Origin: Fremontodendron californicum
Taxonomy: Eukaryota; Streptophyta; Magnoliopsida; Malvales; Malvaceae
Direction: 5' to 3'
DNA: 64,000 nucleotides
Assembly (NCBI GenBank): GCA_030761205.1
Contig: JAULJL010000047.1
Location: forward strand, 1,991,501-2,055,500
Below, one piece after another: positions 46,449-58,439 of the stretch (the first letter of the stretch is position 1; each line of letters starts with the position of its first letter). The notes under the pieces were generated by a model that was not told where the DNA came from, made no database searches, and saw only the letters and a list, made by a program, of their open reading frames with translations. The position numbers and the translations under genes are program-made.

Positions 46449-47300
46449 ATGGCCTCTGGAAGTGAATATTTTAGCATTGATTGGAACAATGCAGATGATC
46501 GAAGGTTTATAGCGGCCAACTTGGTCGAGGGTGTCTACAAGCTGGAAGGAGATCGCCAGGCAAGACGTCGAGGTTTATCTCAATCTCTTGCTCCTCCTAA
46601 TTGGTGGGAGGATTTCCACTTCAAGTTGGTTGATCAACTTGTTGATGATGATGATGATAATCATTCCATCTTCGGTGCCATTTTTGAATATAAATGTCAT
46701 CGTACAATTGATCGAAGCCCTCACAAAGTCATTGCCTTTCGAGGTACCTTACCGAAACTAGACTCCATCGCGAGAGACATTAAGTTGGATATCGACATAA
46801 TCCGAAATAGTCTCCACCATACATATCTCTCCCAATTGAGAGAATCAAAGATCAGAAAGAGAGACATGGACTTCGATTTGCAGGCACTTTAATCAAGGCT
46901 GCTTTTGCTGCTGCTACAAATGATAACGATATCAATTTAAATGGATATCAAGATTCATTTGCTGCTATATCTGGATGGGTCCCATGTCTATTTGTGAATC
47001 AGTTCGACCCCATAAGCTCTGAATATATCGGTTATTTCGAGCAGAGGAAAAAACTGGAAGACATTGGAGCAGGGGAACTAGCAAGGGTAACAAGCCAGCA
47101 GTCACTAGGAAATCTAGTTATAACTTATAAGAGCTGTGGGAATAAAGGGTGTAGAAACTTCAGAACCGCTGCATCTGCTTTCTTCGGAAAATCTGACAGT
47201 GAACCCCAATCCTTCGAAAAATATCAGGCAAGCTCATGGGCTAAACCAGTGGTTGAGGCCTGATCCGAACTTCGAGTGCAGTGTTTACAAGTACAAATAG
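46449..47300 (+). pseudogene. Broken class-3-lipase-like hydrolase paralogue
   Basis: It is closely similar to the intact gene at 35698-36750, from the leader (GAACAAAGAACAACAATTGC) through the stop. The first 125 codons are readable. Then 172 bp corresponding to 36087-36258 of the intact copy are missing, with CACCA at both deletion ends in the intact copy. This removes the GHSLG nucleophile elbow and shifts the frame to an early stop (46892). Later parts survive in other frames (NQFDPISSEYIGYFEQRKKL near 46994-47060), with a further small insertion near 47116. A 27 bp in-frame deletion near the start removes nine codons. No enzyme can be made from this locus. Confidence 0.9.
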
Positions 47301-48765
47301 TTTCTGGTTTTTTATGGCTTTTGATAATTAAGGAAACATATAGATTGTTTCCTTTATCTCAAACTGCTTGATGTGCCAGCAGATTATCTGGGGAATCATA
47401 TTATTATAGGATTTACAACTATCACCTTTCAAAAAAATGAAAAAAAAAAAACCAGAAAAATCTAATACTAGTTTGTAAAAAATCCTAATTAGTTTCCTAG
47501 AGTTTGTGGCTTGTTTGAGCCTGTGTGTGCCCTGTCTTTACTTGGTTGTAATAAGATTGTATTATATTAATGGAAATGGTGATGAAAAAACCTTTTGTAT
47601 ATTAGCCAAAACTACGAGGTGTCCATGGTCGGGACAACCCGGATTACAAAAGCCCTTATCTAAGCTCGATCAAATTCAAACCGGGTCTATTGGATCGATC
47701 AGGTAATTTGACCCTTGAACAGGTCTAGCAAAAACTTCGTTACAAGATTTATTATATTAGGTTTAGTTTGTTAAGCTAGCCTATTATACTATGTTTGGTG
47801 AGCAATGAGATGATGATAAACAAAGGTAAGCCATGGCTTTATAAGAAGATCTTTCAACTAACTTTAAAAACTTAATTAAATTAATAGTATGTTTGGATGA
47901 GTAATTTTGATATTTTAAAAGATTTTGAAATGGAAGCCTTTTAAAATGCTACAATTTAATTAAATTAATAGTATTTAAAATTATATTGTTTGAGTACGTT
48001 TGGACGAGTAATTTTAATATTTTTTTAAAAAATTGAAATGAAAGTCTTTTAAAATGCATCAATTTAATTAAAATAATAGCATTTAAAATTATCTTGTTTG
48101 GATGAATTTCCTTGAGAATAAATTTTGACATTGAAATTTGATGAGATAAAAAATTATTATAAAATTAAACAATTATGTTAAGGATAGAAAAGAATAGACA
48201 TGAAGAAAAATATACTATATGAGTGTCATTAAATTTGAAAAAAATGTATAAGTAATATTAATAGTATGAAAAAAAATATATTTAAATCTAAAATTTTGTC
48301 GTTAGAGATTCATAAAAAATTGACGTTGAGTAAAAAAGGAATGTAATAAATGTTGATGCCATTAAAAAAAAATCAAAGATTTCTCAAATTCTACCTCAAA
48401 TTTCTTTTTCAAAATATCAAATTATTTGACCTTTCAAAAATTTTCATTCAAATTTCATTAATTTTGATAATTCCAATTTTTATTTTAACATTAAAAAAAG
48501 TAATTCTATTTTAAAATTTTAAAAATTTCTTTACAAATGAATCTCTTATCCAAACGCCCTATTAGGAAAGCCAATCATTCCAAGACAACTAGACAGAAAA
48601 ATTATGTGCCTTCAATTTGTGGACATCCATAAAATTGATTTTCAAGGATGGTTATTTTTTTATTCCTCTTGTATATTTGGACCAGATCTAGTCTGTCAAT
48701 GTTCTCTTGAATGCCATTTGATCAGGTTTATATTTTATTGTCAGTAACTAAGTAAATTCATACGG

Positions 48766-48800
<35 letters not shown>

Positions 48801-51120
48801 AGACACTCACTCCCAAATTCAAATCAACAATCGTTTTGCTCCTAAAAGGTTCGATGATAAAAAAAATTCAATGTTTATATGCGATTGATCTTATTTTTCA
48901 TAGTTGAATGATCAAAATAAAAAATCTCAAAAATTTAAGTAACTAACTATGTAGTTTACTTAATTTTAATGATGATTTTCAATGCATTTATTAAAAATAT
49001 AATAACTTTAAGGACACTCGTTAGCAATAGCAAAATCCAAATATTAATAGTCTGTCCACAAGGGCGAAGCTAGAAATTTTGACGAGGGGGGCCCGAAATA
49101 TACATATAAAGATTTAAAGTAAAAATAAAAATCGTGTATGAAATAAATCTGTCCAAGTATAGAGTTATTCGTCGGCTCGAATCGGGCCGGGCCTTGGACA
49201 AGTAAAATATTGCTATGTAAGCCTAATTCGATCCAGTCCATGGACAACTTTAGTATAAAAATATTAAATTTAAATATTATATATGATATTTGCTAACGAT
49301 ATATAAATTTCCTATAATAAAATATTTTTTTGAATTTTTAAATTTATAATTCATGTTGCATATGAAAAAGGTTTAATAAAAAATAAAGTCTCAACTTCAA
49401 AAAAATTTATTGTTTAATTAAAATATACATAAAATTATTTCATATTATAAAAAAAATCATAAGATTACATATATTTTAAAAAATCAAAATAAGTTAATGC
49501 ACAATTCGTATTTGATATTGTAATTGTTTAACTTTCTTTATTTATTTTTCCCTTATGAGCATAGAATGAAAAATATTAAACAAAATAATTAATGTAAATG
49601 TATCTATTTAATTGATTGAAAAGTTAAATAAAGAGAATTAAACTAATAATAATTAATGAGGTTTCAACTAAAAATGTTACTTAATTTATTATATCAAACA
49701 AATTTTACAAATGAAGAGCCAAATTGAAGGGTAAAATAAAATTTGGAGGGGCCAAATATAATTTTACTTTATTTCAAAAATCTAAATTTTTTTAAGGGGG
49801 GACAAATTAAAAGACCAAACAAATTTAGAGGGATCAAACATAATTTTACCTTTATTTCAAAAAACTTAAAAAATTTAAGGGGGCCGAGGCCCCTGCTTGC
49901 CCCCTCCCTTCGCCCCTGTCTGTCCATATATTACAATTTAATAAAAGAATTTAGATTTTCAATTTAAAAGTTTTAAGTTAGGGTTAGGAACCCATATTCA
50001 GTTTATCGAATTATGTAAAAAAATGAAAAATAAAATTGTGTTGAAATTTTTTTTGCGAGATTTATAGAATGAAAAAGAACTTTTGTTAATTACGTAATTC
50101 AAAATTAGGAATCCATATATTGGGCTTCTTAACTTATGCCAAAATCAGCATATTGTGCAAGCGTTCACACATCACTCGATTTAGATGCATTTTGGCTTGC
50201 ATAAGAACATTTTCCTTTCTTTATACAAAGAAGGTTGCAGTTAAACCTATTCAAGGGTTGAGCTATCCATCTGATTCGACAAGTTCAATTCGTATTGGAT
50301 CAAATTTGGATATAAATTGTTGTAATTCGATCAGCCCAAATCGAATTACTGTTTATTAGTAAAAAAATATTTTTTAATTATCAAAATATATAAATATTAA
50401 TATAAACTTTTTTTTTAATATTTTAATATTTTTTAAATAGTAAAATAGACTTTCGAGCCGAGCTTGAGTATGGGGTTTCAAAAAAATTCAGACAGTGGCT
50501 CGGCCTATGAACACCTTTAGTCTCAATCTGAAAATAAGGAAAGAGATTTTAGATGTTGAGATTCGAACACCATCAACTAAATGTCACCTTTTAAAAATGA
50601 CTACATAAATGAACTGAACTAGATCTCGAATTCAAACATTTTTCTCTTTGTTATTTGATTCTCCACTATACATTTGTCTGAATTTGTTTTCGGGCCTATT
50701 TTACAGAATATATACCCCAACTTGTTTTGAAGAGATCTAGATTTCAAGATTCGAAGCTTTTTAACCTCTTTATTTCGAAACCCGAAAATTAGCTTTATTT
50801 ATGAATACATAATAACGTTTGCATATTTTGATTTCATGATAAGTGTATGTATTTCGTTTTCAAAGAATAATGCGTAGATTAAGATTGTATTTTTGAGAAA
50901 CAAAAAAAAAAAAGTTTCTTAGGATATATACGAATATATTATCACGTAGAAGCTAAATTTAATAAATCCAACTCGTTCCATTGATCGGTCTAACTGCTAT
51001 ACTTTGGTGTTTTATTTGGCCCTAAAGGAATTATATGCCAAAGCTAGCATTATGCAAGCCTTCACACGACATTTCTACAACGTCATATGCCCCACGTGAT
51101 GTTCGTCAAATATTTGGCTT
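47301..51120 (+). repeat. Diverged third copy of the cluster's intergenic unit
   Basis: Sequence after the broken hydrolase is colinear with 36751-39420, with indels. Examples are GTGCCTTCAATTTGTGGACA at 48607 versus 38011, TTTTGCTCCTAAAAGGTT in both, and GTAGAAGCTAAATTTAATAAATCC near 50947 versus 39396. It is clearly older than the A/B pair. It carries the hAT insertion at 49059-49918 and several SINE-like and MITE relics (about 50255-50522, 50535-50645). Confidence 0.75.
49059..49918. mobile_element. hAT-like non-autonomous transposon with empty-site proof
   Basis: The element is 860 bp, starts CAAGGGCGAAG and ends CTTCGCCCCTG. The perfect 8 bp TSD TCTGTCCA lies at 49051-49058 and 49919-49926. 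The paralogous copies at about 38360-38375 and 61266-61280 read TAGTCGGTCCATATAT without the insertion. Internal GGGGCCAAAT and AGGGGGGACAAAT repeats are present, but no transposase frame. Confidence 0.93.
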
Positions 51121-51174
51121 TGCATAAGAATCTTCTCTTCTCACTTTATTCGATTATCAAAGAGTAAAATGTAA

Positions 51175-51262
51175 CGGCTCGGATTAGTTTAATTGATTCA
51201 TGTAATATCCTTAAAGTGTAGCATTTAATAAGTTTGGGATTTGAAATCCAACATTCGTAATC
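51175..51262 (+). repeat. SINE-like unit
   Basis: It carries TTAGTTTAATTGATTCATGT followed by GTTTGGGATTTGAAATCC, the same A-box/B-box-like layout as the pair at 9.75-9.93 kb. Confidence 0.35.
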
Positions 51263-51659
51263 TCTTTCTCAATCTCTAGACTGTGACTTCATTTGTACTA
51301 AAAAAAGAATAAAATGTATCAATCATTCATTATTTTTTGTAATATTTTATTTTCATTTATAGCTTTTAAAATTTAATTTTTAGATCACTGTCTCTTTTTT
51401 CTAGGGTTTCAAATTCATTTATTTACTTAGAATTTTTAATTTACTCAAAATTCGACGTATATGATTTATATGAATAGAACATAAAATATGATGGTTGAAT
51501 TGTTAAAATTTTAATCGTATAAAAAATTATAAAAGTGTATAAAATTAATTTAGTTTTATACTAATATAAGTGGATTCTCGTTTTTATATATATATATATA
51601 TATATATATTCTCACTTTAATTATGGATTCTCTTTTTTCCTGAAAGTTTCGGCTTCCAA

Positions 51660-51743
51660 CAATTCTATATATATATATTTGTGGGGTTCAGTACAACTAC
51701 AAGGCTGCAAATCAAACTTAGAAGGGTAAAGAGTGAGGGAAAG
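51660..51743 (+). promoter_or_regulatory. Core promoter and leader of the first intact LRAT gene
   Basis: A TATA tract at 51666-51679 lies about 70 bp before the ATG, the same spacing as in the 58.7 kb gene. TATGCCAAAGC, shared with other copies, lies further upstream at 51034-51044. Confidence 0.5.
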
Positions 51744-53145
51744 ATGAAAACTGTAAGAAGGGATGCTTTGAGACCGGGAGATCACATCTATTCTGATAGG
51801 AAGTTACGCCTCTACTTTCACCATGGTAGTCTCTTATCTTCCTCTTTTTTTTGGTTCGTGATTATAATTTCCCTAAATTTTTTGGTTTGTGATTTTTATG
51901 GTTAGGACCTATTTTATCAGGATTCGGAGTGTCGAATACGGATATATGTCCAACATGAGTATACTCAATTCCTTTTTAAGTTTTTTCATATATTTGAAGG
52001 ATCATACTCTCATATCTATGTCTAAATATGTGCTGGACACGAATACTTTATGAAAAATGAAGAGTCCGAATAACATAATTAGGGATTGCTACGGGTCGGC
52101 TTGTGTAGCGATTTTAGCTTGAATTTTGGAGAATTGGAGTCTGATTTTTGTTTTTTTTTTGTGGTTAATTTGGGTCTGGATTTTTTATTAAGAGCAACAA
52201 AAAAACCAGTTTTTAACCATATATTTGGGTTGAGAAGTAGTGAGATGAAGATATAACAATCATTTATACTTGTTCAAGGCCGAGCTATCTGTCTAAATCC
52301 GAAGGTCCGTCCGATATTTAATAGAATTTAGATAAAAATATTAGATCCAAAATATGGAATTGAGAAAAAAAAAATGAAGAGCAATTTTAGCTTGAATTTT
52401 GAAGAATTGGGGTCTGAATTTCTTTTGTTAATTTGGGTATGGATTTTTCAATTAAGAGCAACAAAAAAAAAACCAATTTTTAACCATAAATTTGGATTGA
52501 GAAGTAGTGAGCTGAAGATATAACAATCATTTACGTTCTTAATTAAATTTCATACAAAAAGCAGCACTAGCAGTAGCACCTAATAAAAATCCAAGTTTAT
52601 AGACAAATTTGTGTTGCTTAATTTGGATTAAAAGGGTTCTCAAATCTTGAAACATATATATTTCGATTTCTAAAACAAAAGAGAGACCTTTGATTATGCC
52701 TGCAGGCATATATGTGGGCGACGACATGGTGATTCACCTAATGGGACCAAGCAAGATTTACAACAGGTCAGCCTGCAAAAAATGTGGGTTCAAACCTCAA
52801 GCAGGAATTTTCAAAACCTGCATCGATTGCTTCCTCGAAGGTCACTCACTTTACCGCTACGAATACGACGTCTCTTACTTAAAGCTTGTTTTCAAACACC
52901 GTGGCTCTTGCAGCACTTGGGATTGCAAACCGGCAAACCAGGTTGTCGAAACAGCAAATCGTCTGCTTGAAGACAAGAGCTTCGGAAGCTACAATTTTTT
53001 CCTTAACAATTGCGAGGACTTTGCAGTTTATTGCAAAACAGGTGTGGCTATGAGCAATCAAACTGCAGGATTATTTGGATTTAACTTGGTTGGTGCTGTT
53101 GGCTATGCAGTTACAAAAGAGATCTATGGCACCATAGCCGATTAA
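51744..53145 (+). CDS. LRAT/NC-domain protein (LEAD-SENSITIVE 1-like), intact
   Basis: Two exons, 51744-51825 and 52706-53145, joined CATG/GTAGT...GCAG/GC, give 173 residues. The LRAT fold (NlpC/P60-like cysteine hydrolase/acyltransferase) is shown by LRPGDHIY (9-16), HHGIYVGDDMVIHL with His27 and His38, and NNCEDFAVYCKTG with the nucleophile Cys130. These three residues match the His-His-Cys set of animal LRAT/HRASLS enzymes, which move acyl groups through a thioester. Between the two halves lies CKKC...CIDC (Cys51, 54, 66, 69), a possible metal-binding knuckle. The hydrophobic C-terminal end (about 148-163) could touch membranes. Plant members are annotated LEAD-SENSITIVE 1-like. Substrate unknown. 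The intron (51826-52705) carries a decayed CTATGTT MITE near 51908-52078. Confidence 0.9.
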
Positions 53146-53767
53146 CAAGCCGATTTATGATATAATTGAAAGGGTCAAGAAATTAACAGGGAAAATTTAA
53201 GGGTATATCTTTGGAAATGTTTTCTTCGTCTAGGATTTACAATATCAGTAAATAAACAGCCACTTGAACTTGGCTTTATGTATAATGGTCTGACAATGTT
53301 AGCAGAGATCTTAAAGTTTGTGATTTACTACTTCCCTAAACTTGTACAAGAAAAGTATATTAATGAATGAATGAGTGTCAATAAATAATACTAATCAATG
53401 ATGAATAATTAATGAAGGAATTTACTAAGATCTTATAGTATAAGTGGGTCGGATTGAATAATTGTTAAAATATTGTAATTAGTGATATGGATATGGCTTG
53501 AATTTCAAAGCCAACCAAGGACAAACTTGGATGGTTAGCAAAAAAATAGATTATTCATAAAAAAAATATTGTTAAGGTTACAATGGTGTGTCCAAAATTT
53601 ATGATTAATTTCCTATTCTTAAGAACCAATTAATTGAAGTTCCAAGAAAAATTGGGCATATCTAACGAGATTAGAGACTTGGAACTTGAAACTTGAAACT
53701 TATGGTTAGATCTGTTTATAGGCTGGGTCGAGTCGGGTAGCATCTAGATTTTTTTTTTGTCTCTTAT
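53146..53767. other. 3' flank of the LRAT gene and left half of a MITE
   Basis: After about 250 bases of 3' flank, a TAGAYYTG-type hAT-like MITE begins near 53708 (TAGATCTGTTTATAGGCTGG). It is cut by the CACTA element at 53768 and resumes at 54233, ending near 54467 (CTCTTTAACAGGTTGT). Confidence 0.5.
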
Positions 53768-54232
53768 CACTACGCCAAAATTAGTCTTAGACAACATTTT
53801 TGTTATAGCATTTTTCAAATGTTGTTAAAAATAGCAAAGACAATACTTTGACAGCATTTTGCATATTGCTGTTATATATTATAATGGTTAATAATTACAG
53901 CATTTTTAAAATTTTTAGAAGCATTTGACATATATAGTTTATATATGTTATCATATAAAAATACTTTTAGTAGTACTTATAATTGCTATCATTGAGATCT
54001 TTTGCAGCAATTGAAAAATGTATACAAAAGTTCTTGAAAAGCTATTATAAAGTAAAAATACAGCATTTTGATAAGTGTTATTGTACATATGTAAAAATGC
54101 TACTAAAGACATAAGGATGCGGTCACATATACAGCATATGAAAAAATGTTGTCTTATCTTACAACAACAGTTTTTTTTTTTTAATTTTCACATCACTGTA
54201 AAATATTGTTATATGTCAAATTTGGCGTAGTG
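53768..54232. mobile_element. Miniature CACTA transposon nested in a hAT-like MITE
   Basis: The element is 465 bp with inverted termini CACTACGCCAAAATT and AAATTTGGCGTAGTG and a 3 bp TSD TAT (53765-53767, 54233-54235), the hallmark of CACTA elements. Short subterminal motifs (AGCATTTT, ACAACATTTTT) repeat in both halves. There is no coding capacity. Confidence 0.9.
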
Positions 54233-54886
54233 TATTCAAGCTCGACTCAAGTCGGCCTGAAAATTTGTTTTACTGTTCACAAAATATTAAACTATTAAAA
54301 ATTATTTTTATATTAATATTTTTATATTTTTATAATTAAAAAATTTATAAATAGTAATTCGAGCCGATGCGACTCAAATTAAAAAAAAAAAAACTTTGTC
54401 CAGACCCGACTTAATACGAGCACTAAACCTGTTGGGCCAAACGAATAATCAGGCTCTTTAACAGGTTGTGATATTTGATCAAATAATTGGCCCTTGAAAT
54501 TATGGTTGAATTAGCATTTGCTAGTATCTAAATGCCATGTGCAGATCATGATGATCTTAGTTAGTCCAGTCAGAGATAAGGTACTGATTCTTTTTAATCT
54601 GTAATTTTTGTCTTGCTATAGCTATAAGAACATTTTCTTTTTCTTTCTTTTTCCTTTTAATTTGGACCATAGGTTAATGAAGTATGTTTTGGTTTTATGA
54701 GATTCTCCATTTTCATGAAAAAACAATTCAATAAAAATTATTTGCATTTTACATAAACAGAATTCTCATTTTCAAACTTTAAGCTGCTGACACCGATAAA
54801 TTCATGAGAATAATAAATTACAAAACAAAATCTAAATTTGGGTTTTTCAAGAGAATCAATTTGCATCAAGTTATAAACCTTAAAAC

Positions 54887-55374
54887 TGTTGATTTTTGAC
54901 TCTCGGTACCAATTGTAGTTTTGTGCTACAGTACCGATTTGCTACAGTAACTTTATCTCGGGATGCTACAGTAACTTTATCTCGGGATGCTACAGTAACT
55001 TTCGAAAAACAACTCTTTTATTAATATGAGAAAAGACCGAATATACACTAGACACACTCTTTTAATATGCACTCACAACTTCACTCTTTTTCTTCCTTTT
55101 TCTCTCTACTCACCTCTCTTCTATCACACAACACACATCTCTATTTATAGCTCTTCAAGTTGGTGTTGTAGCCAACTTAGAATTCTCTAGATAGCTAAGA
55201 CTTTGATTATTCAATGAAGAAAACTGAAGAGATTTCTAGAACTAGAAGACTAAGGAGAAATTCTAAAGAAAAATCTAGAGAAAGAACAAAGAGGAGAAAT
55301 CTAGAAAACTTGAGTAGAAGAAAGATAGAGATGATTCTAGAGATAAGAGAGAGGAGTTGGTGTAACTTTCAACA
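54887..55374 (-). mobile_element. Solo LTR of a retrotransposon
   Basis: The segment is 488 bp, begins TGTTGATTTTT and ends TTTCAACA (TGTTG...CAACA), with a perfect 5 bp TSD AAAAC at 54882-54886 and 55375-55379. On the minus strand, GCTATAAATAGAG (near 55140-55152) is a good TATA box and ATTAATAAAAGAG (near 55010-55022) a polyadenylation signal in the right order, so the minus strand is the likely sense. A 23-24 bp tandem repeat (GCTACAGTAACTTTATCTCG) lies at 54940-55000. No internal region or second LTR is present. Confidence 0.88.
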
Positions 55375-55379
55375 AAAAC

Positions 55380-56231
55380 ATAATTTTTCAAGCTAAAAGA
55401 ACACACATTTTAAAAAGAAAATGATAAAAAAAAATTACTCATTTTCCAAAGAAAAGCTCCCCATCTTTGCATTTATAACTTTTTAGTGTTCATATTACAA
55501 CGTTAAAGAAACATAAGAACAATCAGAGATTTAAATAAAGGCTATGACGTGACATGATGTAATAGCTGTTATTTTATAGTTTTAATTTTTTATGTCATTG
55601 GCCATTGAGGTATGAATGATTCGCGTTTGCACGATTAAATTGATAACTATAAATTACATGTATATAAATTTAATTTACAATATGTGAATATTTTTAAACT
55701 ATTTTAAAAATTATTAAAAAATTTATGATTATAATTATATTTTACAATAAATTATGCAAAATAAAAAAAAAATCATAACCGTGATAATCGCAATGATCAC
55801 TATAACATTATTTATATCCACAATCACAACAAACATGATCAAAAAATATATATATGCGCGACCGCAATTTATATACTCAAAATATAGACTTTTTTTTTTT
55901 TTAATGAAAGAGCGGAATTTCAAAGAGATTCTTGGACTCGTATATGAATGCTAACTTTAGCATTTGGCCTTGAAAAAAGTAGCATATGCAAATATTGTTT
56001 CACACGTCACTTGTATTGCGTCACTTGTTATTTATCATAAGACAATATAAAGGTTTGCAATTAAATTTACTTTGATACTATAAAAAAAAACTTTAATTTG
56101 ATACTTAGAAATTTTGTAGATATAGTGTGATTAGTGTCCTAACCTATAACCCTTTTTATACTAATTATTATTACCTTGTTAATAATAGATTTATATTTGA
56201 TATATTATTAGTGAATAAATTTATACACAGT
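55380..56231. other. Gene-free AT-rich region
   Basis: No gene is seen. Overlapping short frames near 55.74-55.95 kb on both strands come from ATA/ATC-rich sequence. Confidence 0.4.
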
Positions 56232-56858
56232 TAGTGAATCATATAATGTCACTTATTAATAAGTAAAGTTATTTGAATTTATTTTTAAGAACTTCTAAAA
56301 TCACACAGATTTATACACTGACAGTGAACCACATGAGACAAACCTATTAGAATGTATAATTATATGTATTTATTTTTAAAGACTTTTAAAGTTTTATGTT
56401 TGTTTATTAATGACGTGCCATTGTATGATTCATTGACAATATATAAACCATTTTATTTTTATTTATTAATGAGATGATATCGTGTGACTCATTGATTGTG
56501 TATAGGTTTATACACTGACCGTGTATCAAATATAAATTCATTAATTAATTAAACATGATATTTATAAATATTTATTTTTAAATGCTTTTATATTTTATAT
56601 TTTAATTTTATTCATAAATGAAATGACGTTTTATGTTTACTGAAAGTGCACTAATTATATATATATGAAAAATTATCCATTGATAAAGTATGAGATAATT
56701 TCTCATATATATCCTATGTTGGTAATTCTTAGCCAAATTAAAATATTTTAATGAAAAAAGAAAAGAAAAGAAAGGATGTGATATGAATTCGACTTGAATG
56801 CTGATTATCATTTCCAGTATTTAGAATAAATTAAAGAACTTATTGTGATATGAATTCG
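56232..56858 (+). repeat. Direct repeat, left copy, flanking a gag fragment
   Basis: This copy is similar over about 600 bp to 57508-58125, for example TCTCATATATATCCTATG and GAATTCGACTTGAATGCTGA in both. Within each copy, a roughly 90-100 bp unit containing TTATTAATGA and GTGTATARRTTTATACAC is itself repeated. There is no PBS or clear TG...CA border, so it is not proven to be an LTR. Confidence 0.7.
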
Positions 56859-56922
56859 ACATAAATATATAGAGATTGTCAGAATACAATTTTGAGGTAA
56901 GTGCGAGGCACTTTCAGAACAC

Positions 56923-57470
56923 AATGAAAGATTTTTCAAGTCCTTTTGGTAAGATCGAGAAGCTCAATAACAACAATTATAATACGTGGAGTATTCACAT
57001 GCAATTTTACATGCAAGGACAAGATTTATGGGATATTGTTAGTGGTGAAGATACAACACCACCAACCGATGTCGAAGAATTAAAGAAATGGAAGATCAAA
57101 GCAGGTATGGTTATGTACGCGTTATCAGTCACTGTTGAGGATGGTGTATTACAACGCATCAAGGATGCAAAAGGAAGTGTGGGACACACTTGTGACGTTG
57201 TTCGCAAGGAAAAATGATGCAAGGCTATAACAATTGGAAAATGAACTCTTTTCAATCTCGTAGCAGAATATGTCGGTAAGCGAATATTTTTTCAAAGTTA
57301 AAACTCTTTGTGATGAAATTTCAAAGTTAAATCCAACAAATGCCATTACCGAAACGAGGATGAGAAGAGTTATTATCCATGGCCTGCAGCAAATCGATAC
57401 TGTAGTAGAAACTACAATTGTTACCAAGAGTCAAAATCCAACAAAGTGGTATCAAGCTTTTGATTAGAGC
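56923..57470 (+). pseudogene. Copia-type gag fragment, frameshifted
   Basis: The frame from 56923 reads like the N-terminal half of a Ty1/copia gag (UBN2/DUF4219-like): LNNNNYNTW, then QDLWDIVSG. After about 57178 the reading continues in another frame, then shifts again to SEYFFKVKTLCDEI and RRVIIHGL before ending near 57466. The nucleocapsid zinc knuckle, protease, integrase and polymerase are missing. It is a dead fragment between two direct repeats. Confidence 0.75.
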
Positions 57471-57507
57471 AAAGGAAATTTGATGCCAAAAGGCTCGAAC
57501 TCAACAT

Positions 57508-57910
57508 CACATAATGTCACTTATTAATGAGTAAAGTTATCTAAATTTATTCTTAAGGACTTCTAAAATTTTATTTTGGATTTATATTTGATGCACTGTC
57601 AGTGTATAGATTAATGAATCACATGTCACCTATTAAAAGGTATAATTATCTGTATTTACTTTTAAAGACTTTTAAAGTTTTATGTTTTTATTAATGAGGT
57701 GTCATTGTATAATTCACTAACAGTGTATAAACCATTTTATTTTTGTTTATTAATGATGTGATATCGTGTGATTCATTGACTGTGTATAGGTTTATACACG
57801 TATCAAACATAAACCCGTTAATTAGTTAAACATGATATTTATGAATATTTATTTTTAAATACTTTCATATTTTTAAAAAGTGCATTAAATATAAACACCC
57901 CCTCTCTCTA

Positions 57911-57951
<41 letters not shown>

Positions 57952-58125
57952 AATTATTCATTAATAAAGTATGAGATAATTTCTCATATATATCCTATGT
58001 GGGTAATTCTTAGCCAAATTAAAATATCTTAATGAAAAAAAGAAAGAAAAGAAATGATGTGATATGAATTCGACTTGAATGCTGATTATCATTTCCAGTC
58101 TTTAGAATAAATTAAAGAACTTATT
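57508..58125 (+). repeat. Direct repeat, right copy, flanking a gag fragment
   Basis: Right partner of 56232-56858, with an expanded (TA)n tract at 57914-57947 and a CCCCCTCTCTCT patch before it. Confidence 0.7.
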
Positions 58126-58439
58126 GGGTTACATTAATTTGAGGAATCAAATCCTATCGTACCACATAGATGTATAAATTATGGGTAAATTAGCATCTGC
58201 TTAGGTATGTAAACAAAATATTTGTGCTCGTAAGTTACTCGGGCTCGACTTGAAAAGAATTCGAGTTCGGCTCGCAAGCAAAAATGATGTTATCTCACAT
58301 TTGTACTTGAGTTTTCTGTGATCTTATATTCAAGTTGGATCTCTTCACCTATCGTTAATTGATTTTAGATTGAATGCTTAACAAAGATTATGCTTAATAA
58401 AAGACTCATAAATATAAATTTAATACATTTTCATTTGGA

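Noticed and set aside
55214..55396. 60-codon Lys/Arg/Glu-rich frame
   Set aside because: It lies within the solo LTR and reflects purine-rich sequence; no relation to a known protein.
56232..58125. Complete short LTR retrotransposon
   Set aside because: The flanking repeats show no TG...CA ends, primer-binding site or TSD that I could find, so a full element is not supported.
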